Positions 16,494-23,484 of a stretch of DNA of 23,484 bases are shown here, piece after piece. Both the position numbers and the translations under genes were made by a program. The DNA comes from Haliscomenobacter sp. (lineage in GTDB: Bacteria > Bacteroidota > Bacteroidia > Chitinophagales > Saprospiraceae): assembly GCA_016713275.1 (NCBI GenBank), contig JADJPL010000019.1, forward strand, positions 1-23,484, given 5' to 3'. The notes under the pieces were generated by a model. The model saw nothing but the letters and a program-made list of their open reading frames with translations. It was not told the DNA's origin and made no database searches. The first letter of the stretch is position 1. Each line of letters begins with the position of its first letter.

Positions 16494-18114
16494 ATGAATA
16501 CGTCTCGTTTTTTGCCATTTCTGGCCCTTTCCGTTTGGCATCTCCCCGTAGACCCGGGCAAAATATCTCCCTGTTGGCGAATGTCAACGACTTTCCCTCA
16601 GACCGGGTATAGCGACGTATGGGGATACTGTGGACAAGAAGGGGCTGGAGTATGCCGTTTTGGGGGGCAAGGAGCGGTACAGCCATCTATTCGCTGGCGA
16701 ACCCCCGGGCGCCCAAACTGGCAGCTTTTGTGCCTGGGGCCAACTCCATCTGGAGGGACATGAAATCCCATGGGGAGTACATTTACGCAGTGGCTGATCA
16801 AGGTGCAGACGGCATTTGGCGATCGACATGAGCAAAGCGCCCGATACGATCACGTGGAAATTTCACAAGCCGGTCATCGGGTCGATCCCCTGAACAAATG
16901 CCACAACCTGTATATCGACGAAAAAGGGAGGCTCTTTCTGTCCGGCTGCAACATCAACAACGGCGGGGTGCTCATCTTTGACGGAGCATCGGCGCCCGGT
17001 ACGCCGCTGTACCTTGGTGGAGTGAATACCCGGTATTCCCACGACAATTTTACCCGAAACGATACACTCTGGTCGGCAGACGTCTACCTCGGAGAGTTTT
17101 CTGTTGCCGATGTATCCAACCCCCGCGCCCCGCGATTGCTGGCGACCCAACCCACGAGTTCGCGCTTTACCCATAACTGCTGGTTGTCCGACGATGGGAA
17201 ATACCTGTTTACCACCGATGAAAAGACGTTTGGTACCGTCGATGCCTTTGACGTATCCAATATAGATGATATTGAATTTCTGGACCGGTTTTCCCCAAAG
17301 GGGGCTAAAGAGAACCGGGCGATTCCCCACAATACGCATTACCACAAAGGGTTTTTGGCGACCAGCTGGTACACCGAGGGCGTGGTGCTCACCGACGCCC
17401 ACCGCCCGCAAAACCTGATTGAAACGGGCCGGTACGATACGTATCCCCAAAGCAAACAAGGCTTTGAAGGATGCTGGGGGGCTTATCCCTATTTGCCTTC
17501 TGGTTTGCTGTTGGCCTCGGATATCTCCACCGGCCTCTATGTTCTTCAACCCCATACCGGCGCGCCTGCTACCTGGAGGGAGTGGTGCGGGATAAAACCA
17601 CGAATTTGCCGGTTGCAGGCGCCCAGGTCGGACCTTATCGGAGGACATTGCCGAAAGCACGGACCTGGAGGGAGTTTTCCGGGGCGGCCGAGTCCAACCC
17701 GGCATCGTCACCGTTGTCATTGCAGCCGGAGGTTACCTTTCCGATACCCTGGATGTGGAACTGCAGCCCGGAGTGGTGAAGGAATTAAATATCCTGCTGG
17801 AAAAAGAAGGTACAACGCCTACTTCTACCCGGGAGATGGCCCGCCACCTAAAATACGAACTCCTGGTTTCCCCTAACCCTTGTTCCGAAAACTGCCAAGC
17901 CATCTTGTCCCAGCCTTTGACCGAGGATCGCGCCCAATTGGAAATCTGGAACCGTTTAGGGCAACGCGTCGCTTCTATCCCGGCAGCTAAAGGGAATTCC
18001 CAATTTCTCCTTACCTTTCCAGGGCCTCCGGGGATGTACTGGGTCCGGCTGCATCGGAATGGGCAAACCCTGGGGGTCGAAACCCTGGTGAGAAATGGAA
18101 ACGTTGCGAGGTAG
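16494..18114 (+). CDS. Choice-of-anchor B family LVIVD beta-propeller with T9SS sorting domain, frameshifted
   Basis: This is a secreted or surface beta-propeller of unknown function. The start MNTSRFLPFLALSVWHL is a signal peptide. TGYSDVWGY, then YSLANPRAPKLAAFVPG, DMKSHGEYIYAVADQG and KCHNLYIDEKGRLFLSGCN are the defining blocks of the choice-of-anchor B family. Repeated blades follow (FSVADVSNPRAPRLLATQP, FDVSNIDDIEFLDRF, HNTHYHKGFLATSWYTEG, LLASDISTGLYVLQP). A carboxypeptidase-regulatory-like domain (LEGVVRDKTTNLPVAGAQV ... LDVELQPGVVKELNILLEK) is then seen in shifted frames. The last 80 residues are a type IX sorting domain (LLVSPNPCSENC, IWNRLGQRV, PGMYWVRL). Frame changes occur near 16580, 16670, 16820, 17570-17640 and 17740. 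The stop TAG opens a short tandem repeat. Confidence 0.87.
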
Positions 18115-18133
18115 CGAGATATCGAGGTAGTGA
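18106..18133. repeat. Short GCGAGGTA array at the propeller stop
   Basis: Units GCGAGGTA, GCGAGATA and TCGAGGTA repeat across the stop codon of the propeller gene (AGGTAGCGAG). This is a short version of the 16100-16226 array. The remaining sequence to 18201 shows nothing recognisable. Confidence 0.6.
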
Positions 18134-18201
18134 GTGCCCGTCCGTTCAACCTGGAGACCAAAACTGTCTGGAACCCGTTAGGGAGCCATAAAATTAGGAA
18201 C

Positions 18202-18319
18202 GCCGGTCAGGGGACCGGCAGATAGTTCCGCACAGAATCTGATCCCGGCCTCGCGCCGGGACGGCGAACAGGTTGGAGGCAGAGCCTCCACTTAGAGTGG
18301 GGTCCGAGGCGGAGCCTCG
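18202..18319. repeat. Four palindromes: reversed module P plus GGAGGC / GAGGC hairpins
   Basis: In order the palindromes are GCCGGT / ACCGGC (18202-18219), TCCCGGC / GCCGGGA (18243-18261), GGAGGC / GCCTCC (18275-18289) and CGAGGC / GCCTCG (18305-18319). The first two and the linker GATAGTTCCGCAC are a reverse-oriented, shortened copy of 6342-6428, lacking the GGAATC hairpin. They fill the gap between the propeller and the IS. Confidence 0.8.
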
Positions 18320-18330
18320 AACCAGGGTTT

Positions 18331-18365
18331 TTGAACAGTCTCAACGTTGGGCCGAGACTGTTCAA
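18331..18365. repeat. Perfect 12-bp inverted repeat spanning the left IS border
   Basis: TTGAACAGTCTC (18331-18342) lies outside the element and GAGACTGTTCAA (18354-18365) is the element's own tip. They are exact reverse complements, 11 bp apart. This could be the remnant right tip of a second related element, or a hairpin shielding the transposase from outside transcription. Confidence 0.75.
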
Positions 18366-18394
18366 TAAAGTGTGTCTATTACCTTTAGGGACAA

Positions 18395-19656
18395 ATGTCG
18401 GAAACAGCGATGAAAAAGCGAAAAACAAGTAGTCCGAGTTTTGAGGAATTGGTGCCGGAGGAGGAACTTCAGGAACGGATGAAGGCGCACCTTAAAGAGC
18501 CGGGCGCCGTTATTTGGGGGAAGGGCGTATTTGCGAACTGCTACGATCGGCGGTCAATGGGATGCTCAACGGAGGAGATGGGGATTTTCTGGCTGAAGAG
18601 CGGGCGAAGGAAAAAAGCCAACAAGCGCAGCTATACGAGCAAGGCGGTGCGTTCGGTGGCTGGTGTGTTGCAGATACAGACGCCGCGTGACCGGCAGGGG
18701 GATTTTGAGCCGGAGGTGCTGGCCAAGCGGGAGCGGGAGCTAACTAGCGGGATGGATGAACAGATACTGGCCCTGTATGCGCAAGGCAACTCGGTGGAAG
18801 ATGTTCGGCGGCTGGTGTCAAAGATCTATGGCATATCCCTATCGGCGGGAAAGATATCGGCGATCACCGATGGGGTGCTGCCGCAGATTGAGCAGTGGCG
18901 CAGCCGATTGCTGCACAGCTTTTATACGGTGATCTACCTGGATGCGATCCACTTCAAAATCCGGCATGAGGGCGCCTATTCGAACCGGGCATTTTACACG
19001 GTCTACGGTCTGGATGCGCAAGGGCAGCGGGATTTGCTAGGGCTATACATTCATGAATCGGAGGGCGCCCGAGCCTGGGCAAGGGTGTCGAGGACATCCG
19101 CAAAGAGGGGTGGAGGATGTGCTGATCTTTTTACAGATGACCTGAGGGTTTAGCGAAGCCATTGACGAGTCTACCCTTTGAGTATGGTACAGAAGTGCAT
19201 CGTGCATAAAGTACGCAGCAGCACGCGTTTTGCGATGACAAAGATTCCAAGGAGGTGCGTAAGGACTTGCGCTCAGTCTATTCATCGCCTACGCGATCGG
19301 CGGCGGAGGCTGGCCATGGAGGCCTTTGAGCTCAAATGGCAAAGCAAGTACGAGGGCATCTGCCTGACGTGGCGCAAGACTGGGACGAGCTGATGGCGTT
19401 CATGGACTATCCGGCAGGGATGCGCCGAATGATTTAACCGACCAATGCAGTGGAGGCGCTGCATCGCATCGTGCGCAAGCTCATCAAAGGCAAAGCGGCT
19501 TGGGTGTCCGACACGGCGTTAACCAAACAACTGTATTTGTCGTTAATGCATAACGAAAAATCCTGGAAGCGTCCGGCCCTGGGCTGGAAGAAGATCCAAC
19601 GGGAGTTGATCGCATTACATGGCGAGCGGGTGTTGAACCATATGCGCGATAGCTGA
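18395..19656 (+). CDS. IS256-family (mutator-type) transposase, frameshifted
   Basis: This is a DDE-type transposase of the IS256/mutator family. From ATG 18395, two frame changes occur between 18540 and 18600. The typical PRDRQGDFEPEVL, DEQILALYAQGNSVEDVRRLV, ISLSAGKISAITDGVLPQI and YLDAIHFKIRHEG (first catalytic Asp, D183 of the open frame) follow. YTVYGLDAQGQRDLLGLYI, TDDL near 19137 (second Asp), VQKCIVHKVR and NAVEALHRIVRKLIKGKAAW (carrying the Glu) continue in other frames. The C terminus WKKIQRELIALHGERV ends at the stop 19654-19656. As read, an in-frame TAG at 19151 truncates the protein before the Glu, so it would be inactive unless the indels are sequencing errors. The total of about 420 codons matches the family. 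Confidence 0.88.
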
Positions 19657-19711
19657 ACTAAGCCCGGTTGCCTCAAACATAAGGCGGCACGTGACGGCGC
19701 CGCAAAGATAC

Positions 19712-19811
19712 CAGCAGTGGCAGGGCCTGCTCAAGGTCAAGCCCTTCGGGTTGCTGCGTAAAAAATTTTTGAATAAAAATTACGCTCGGCTCTTGAACCC
19801 TGCCACTGCTG
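19712..19811. other. Large nested hairpin in the 3' noncoding part of the IS
   Basis: The outer arms CAGCAGTGGCAGGG (19712-19725) and CCCTGCCACTGCTG (19798-19811) are perfectly complementary over 14 bp. Inside are TCAAG / CTTGA (19731-19735, 19792-19796), a CCC-TTC-GGG mini-hairpin (19745-19750 region), and GCGTAA / TTACGC (19756-19761, 19780-19785) enclosing AATTTTT / AAAAATT. The arrangement looks like a multi-stem RNA fold and lies after the transposase stop. It may be a terminator, a regulatory RNA or a stabiliser. The short open frame across it is not protein-like. Confidence 0.6.
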
Positions 19812-20033
19812 ATGGGCTGCCGCTAAGCCGTCAGTGCCTACATCCCTGTCCATATCAAAAGAGAATGGACGCGAAAAAGAGCAATGGCACGGTAGCCCTT
19901 GAAACAGAAAAACAGACTTTTTAAACTAAATTTTTAACCCAGACACACTTAAATGAACTATCCCGTTGGGCCTCTCCGAGACCTACTGCTCTTTAGTCGT
20001 TCCTATCCAGAGGCGCCTAAACTCCTCCCCCCC

Positions 20034-20095
20034 CCAACCACCAATCACCAACCACCAACCACCAACCACCAACCACCAACCACCAACCACCAACC
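20034..20095. repeat. CCAACCA heptamer tandem array
   Basis: Eight or so near-perfect 7-bp CCAACCA units run without interruption right up to the ATG at 20096. The upstream stretch 19973-20033 after the IS target duplication shows only a C-run and no gene. There is no space for a ribosome-binding site, so translation must start on the repeat-containing leader. Confidence 0.92.
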
Positions 20096-21160
20096 ATGAA
20101 AAAACCCATCACCTTCCTCTCCGTCCTGCTCCTGTTCACCTTCGGCGCTGCTGCGCAGCCATCAGGATGGTCTATGAACTGGACACCCTGTTCCAGGGGC
20201 TGGCACGACCGCGAACAACTCAGCGGCGAAACTCCTGGTTGCGCGCAACGACACCATTTTGTACCAGCAAGCCCTGGGATTTTCGGACCCCGTGAGCCAA
20301 ACGCCGCTCAAACCCGGAATGCCGTTTAATCTGGCTTCGGTGGCCAAGCAATTCGTCACCATGGGCATCATGATCCTGAAAGAGGAGCGCCGCCTGGATT
20401 ACGACGACGATGTGCGCTTCCCACCTGCGCGGGTTCCCCTATGCAGGCATCACCATCCGGCATTTGATGACGCACACCTCCGGGCTGACGGAGTATTTCG
20501 AACTCTGGGAAAAGCACGCTCCACAGGACCGCATCTTCAGCAACCACGACCTGCTTAAGATGTACCAGAACCTGAAACCGCCGTTGGACTTCGAGCCCGG
20601 CGCCGAGTTCCGGTATTCCAATACAGGCTACCTGATGCTGGCGCTGGTGATGGAAGCCGTGGCAGGTATGCCGGCGGAGTCGTTTATCCTGGACCGGATC
20701 ATCAAGCCGTTGGGACTGAAGGCGACCTTCCCGTACCATTTGGGCATGCCCTCTTATCCCCACCCCGACCGCGTGCTGGGGTTTGAATGGAAAAACGGGA
20801 AGGCCGAACTGGCAGATCTCTACAATATCGACGGCGTATTCGGCGACGGGAATATGTACGCCTCGGCCCCGGACTTACAGAAATGGAGCCAGGCATTGAG
20901 GAGCATAAGCTGGTGAGCAGGGCCACCCAAGCGGAAACATTTAAACCGTTTACGTTGACCAGCGGAGCAGCTATTACGGATTTGGCTGGGGGCTTCAACC
21001 AGATGGGATTTCGGTGTCGCATACCGGGGGATGGGTCGGCTTTCGGAATTTTATTCTCCGGGATCTGGAAGGCGCGTATGACGTGGTGTTCCTTTCCAAC
21101 TCGTCGGCCGATGGCCGGGCAGATCCAACTCCGGGAAACCAAAGCTGATCGACCGCTACC
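20096..21160 (+). CDS. Beta-lactamase-fold serine hydrolase, second copy, frameshifted
   Basis: This is an exported serine hydrolase of the class C beta-lactamase family. The signal peptide is MKKPITFLSVLLLFTFGAAAQ. After frame changes the fold continues with VARNDTILYQQALGFSDP, FNLASVAKQFVTMGIMI (catalytic S-V-A-K), ITIRHLMTHTSGLTEYF, FEPGAEFRYSNTGYLMLAL (Y-S-N) and LADLYNIDGVFGDGNMYAS. WSQAL, a SHTGGW motif near 21020 and a VVFLSNSSADGR end follow. About 350 residues, without the DUF3471 domain of the first copy. Indels occur near 20180, 20420, 20895, 20985 and 21120. It is followed almost directly by a D-aminoacylase, with only about 8 codons between the two similarities, so the two may form one polypeptide or have lost an intergenic region. 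Confidence 0.83.
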
Positions 21161-21164
21161 AGGG

Positions 21165-22261
21165 GCGAGCCGGATCACCAACAGTTCTCCTGGCAGATGG
21201 TACGGGAAACTCCACTTCAAAAAGGCGAACTGCGCCTCCAGAGACAACCGGATACTGGAAGTAGGGAAGGTTCTGGTCCCCAACCCTGGCGAGCGCGTCG
21301 TAGATGGTAAAGAAAAAGTCCTTTCGCCAGGCTTCATCGATACCCACAGACACCACGACCGGGATATGTTTGAGAAACGTTCCATGCCGGAAGTGGTCAG
21401 CCACATATCCGGGCGAAGACCGGTTCCTGAAAGAGGCGGTGGAAGAAATTCTTTTCATAGGAAAAAAAGTAAAGATCCCGGTACAGATTTCGCACATGAA
21501 ACTGACTATCGTCAGTCAATGGGGAAAGGCCGACAGCTTGCTCCAGGTCCTGGATAAAGCCCGGAAACAGGGCGTTCAGGTGACTGCGGATGTGTATCCG
21601 TACGAATACTGGCGGTCACCATGACCGTCTTGGTTCCCGACCGGAATATTACCGATCTAAACGCAGCACGGTTTGCCCTTACTGAACTGACGACCCCGGG
21701 GGTATGTTTCATCGCCAACTACGAGACCCGCCACACGACCCTGGAAGGACAAACCCTGGCGGACCTTGCCGCCGCCCGCAGACAAGCGCCCGGGAGATCG
21801 TTTACCTGGATCTGATCAAAACCGTTCTGGAGCAACAAGCCGAGAAAGCGTGATTTGTACCAGCATGGACCCCTCTGATGTCGGCAAGTTGCTGGCCTGG
21901 CCCTGGGCAATGTTGTACCGATGGCACGCTCAGCGTACGCACCCCTGGGAGCGGGAGCTTTCCCAAAGTGTTGCGGTTATACCAGCAGGAGCAAGGGCTC
22001 TTCGACCTGCCCGAACCAGTGCGGAAAACAGCTTCCCTGGCTGCCCAAAACAGGGGTTCCGGGATCTGGGCCTTCTTCTGGCCGGCTCTAAGGCAGATTT
22101 GGTGCTCTTTGACCCGGAATACAGTAACCGACCACGCCGATATGGTCAGCCCACCGCCTTATCCGAAGGGATTCTGCAGAGTTTGGGTCAACAGTCGGGA
22201 AGTATGGAGGAGACCCGGGGAAACGATGGGGAATACGCCGGGCAAAGCGGTTAAACAGTAG
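21165..22261 (+). CDS. N-acyl-D-amino-acid deacylase family, second copy, frameshifted with internal deletion
   Basis: This is an amidohydrolase-superfamily deacylase. It begins around a VLLADGTGN strand without an obvious ATG, then DNRILEVGKVLVPNPGERVV and LSPGFIDTHRHHDRDMF, carrying the metal-binding H-x-H that the first copy lacks. After PEVV it jumps at about 21400 to SHISGEDRFLKEAVEEIL. The roughly 110 residues that normally separate these blocks are missing. It continues VPVQISHMKLTIVS, VTADVYPYEYW, ICTSMDPSDVG, LLAGSKADLVLFDP and ends GKAVKQ. Several single-base frame changes occur (near 21410, 21620, 21800 and in 21900-22200). The stop TAG at 22259 is the first codon of a GACGG array. 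As read it is probably non-functional. Confidence 0.8.
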
Positions 22262-22338
22262 ACGGGAGACGGGGAGACGGGAGACGGGGTTGTACCGTCC
22301 ACCGTCCACCGTCTAACGTCACTGCCGTCCACCGTCTA
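22259..22338. repeat. Head-to-head GACGGGA / CCGTCCA array between convergent genes
   Basis: The left half reads TAGACGGGAGACGGGGAGA on the plus strand. After TTGTA, the right half is the complementary type, so from the other side it also starts TAGACGGTGGACGG. Each half supplies the stop codon of the gene that runs into it. The units match the array at 6151-6313. Confidence 0.9.
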
Positions 22339-23484
22339 ATTTCCGGCCTTCTGGCCTTCCTTCTTCGCTGCCTGCATGGGGTTTCGCCCATTGGGCCGCC
22401 GCGGCATATGCCGCCCTGCTATGAACAGCTCAAATTTGGACATTTGAGGCTTGCGGGGAAGAAGTTGTTCTCCAGTGTCTAAATCGGCGGTTTCTTCGCT
22501 GGGGTCGAGGATGACCTCGACGACCGGCTTGTCGAAAGCGAACACCTTGCAGTGACCTCTTTGTCATTGAGGCGCAGATCTCGGCGGGGATGCGCCGGAC
22601 ATGGGAGAGCCGTCTTCAGACGAACTTCAGGATCAGGGCATTACCAGGCCGCCTTTGTTGGAAGAAATCGGCTGGTAGAAACGCTTTCCCGATTCGAGCG
22701 GCGCCCGTGCTTTGGGATCCAGCGTCTGATTATTGCTTAGCGTTCGCGATCTCCGGTGGTTGATCCCGTTCGGGTCGTAGCTGTTGCAGAAATCGTTCAA
22801 CGCCGGATTGAGCTCGACAGCTACGGTAAGTCGGATCCTTTTTATTGTTCTGATAGAACGACGTCGATTCTCCAGATTTCTCCTTAGTCTTTTGGGCCCA
22901 GCAGCGGTTTTCCACCTCCGGGTTTTTTGGAGTCGGGGCGGAATTCCGCGACGTTGTCAGGAAATGTCCACGTTATCGGTGGTGTAGAACCAGCCTCTCA
23001 GAACCAGTCAGGTCCATCCAGAAGCGTCTTCCATGGTGCAGGAAAGAGATCAGCAGGAGTTGGAGGAGAACGCCCAACGGCGCGCGGCGGCTATTCCCGG
23101 AAGGCGAAGTCGAACAGTTCGCGCCCCATCACGGTTTGCGCGCAGGATATTCATGGCGGTGGCAGGCTTGCCATAGGCGTTGCTTCCAAAATTAATAATC
23201 GACTCGGGTTGGTCATGATGGGGTTCTGCACTTTTATCGCTTTCATATAGGAGATGATATTCCTTGCGGGTCATATCGGTGATCGCGCTGCCATTCCTGC
23301 TCAGCGGCCCGGCGAGGTTGATGCCTTCATCCATCCACTGGCGCTCGTCGGAGTTGACGATGCAGGAAAAGTTGTGCCCCACTTCGTAAGAACACCACGG
23401 AGAGCATGCCGTATTTGGTGCGGTCCGGGTAAATTGCCGTCTTTCTCCGGGCGGCCGTAGTTGAAGCCAGATCATCGGATATTC
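22336..23484 (-). CDS. M1-family metallopeptidase, C-terminal part, frameshifted, runs off the window
   Basis: This is a zinc aminopeptidase of family M1 in the form common in Bacteroidota. The N-terminal half lies beyond the window. The visible part starts around the zinc motif, which reads YEVGHNF followed by IVNSDERQWMDEGIN. One His and some flanking residues of the usual HEVGHNF / DERQWTWMDEG pattern are lost through small deletions. Then come ESIINFGSNAYGKPATAMNIL, FKHPTPADFFRTMEDASG (in another frame), DPEVEN, FSNKGGLVMP, the IPAEIW-like strand, FDKPVVEVILDPSEETAD and the final PRKPQMSKFELF before the stop TAG at 22336-22338. Multiple indels break the frame. The C terminus meets the array shared with the converging deacylase. 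Confidence 0.83.

Larger units (their letters stand above)
18354..19963 (+). mobile_element. IS256-family insertion sequence, about 1.6 kb
   Basis: The borders are supported by imperfect terminal inverted repeats: GTTCAATAAAGTGTGTCT (18360-18377) versus the complement of 19941-19958, GTTCATTTAAGTGTGTCT, with 16 of 18 matching. A 9-bp direct repeat CGTTGGGCC lies just outside both ends (18345-18353 and 19964-19972). That size fits the 8-9 bp target duplication known for IS256-type elements. The element holds one broken transposase gene and an unusually long noncoding 3' segment of about 280 bp with a large hairpin. The intact duplication implies an in-place insertion with little later rearrangement at the borders. 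Confidence 0.85.

Noticed and set aside
18180..18353. Attachment site or integron-like recombination site from the clustered palindromes
   Set aside because: No integrase gene is present, and the palindromes match the dispersed modules at 6342 and 16387 rather than an attC pattern.
19691..19924. 77-codon open frame as an IS passenger gene
   Set aside because: It overlaps the large nested hairpin, has no recognisable motif and an unconvincing composition; the RNA structure explains the sequence better.

Overview
The window looks like a piece of a Bacteroidota chromosome, most plausibly a Saprospiria-type organism. Four things point there: a secreted choice-of-anchor-B beta-propeller ending in a type IX secretion (Por) sorting domain, DUF3472/DUF3471-type proteins, lipoprotein-rich exported hydrolases, and low-complexity repeats at gene boundaries with no Shine-Dalgarno motifs. 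The assignment is inference from protein families; no rRNA or tRNA gene is visible.

Layout. 1-2533 (minus strand) is an L-fucose catabolic cluster: amidohydrolase/fuconolactonase, FucP symporter and a RhaM/FucU-like mutarotase. 2534-2892 is the gap to the divergent next gene and holds a 155-bp MITE-like element. 2893-6493 (plus) is a D-aminoacylase-family lipoprotein, a perfect hairpin, and a beta-lactamase-fold serine hydrolase whose tail runs into a GACGG-type tandem array. 6673-8813 is a GH2 glycosidase. 8817-11225 (minus) is a class V aminotransferase and an acyltransferase. 11364-12925 (plus) is a GMC oxidoreductase, converging on a DUF3472 lipoprotein (12922-14225, minus). 14342-16102 (plus) is miaA, a small unknown gene and a MenI-like thioesterase. 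16494-18114 is the beta-propeller. 18354-19963 is an IS256-family element. 20096-22261 is a second serine hydrolase plus D-aminoacylase pair. 22336-23484 (minus) is the 3' part of an M1 metallopeptidase.

Most genes are exported or catabolic: fucose use, glycoside hydrolysis, peptide and D-amino-acid turnover. This suits a particle- or polymer-degrading heterotroph. MiaA and the MenI-like enzyme are the housekeeping component.

Two features dominate. First, nearly every long gene is cut into overlapping frames by single-base indels, and at least two (GH2, second deacylase) also lack a block of roughly 100 residues. The indels hit miaA as well, so much of this may be draft-sequence error rather than decay. 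Second, intergenic DNA is crowded with short tandem arrays and hairpin modules. Arrays begin at the stop codon of four genes and end at or near the start codon of others. A 139-bp module occurs twice in opposite orientation, next to a set of palindromes whose stems co-vary.
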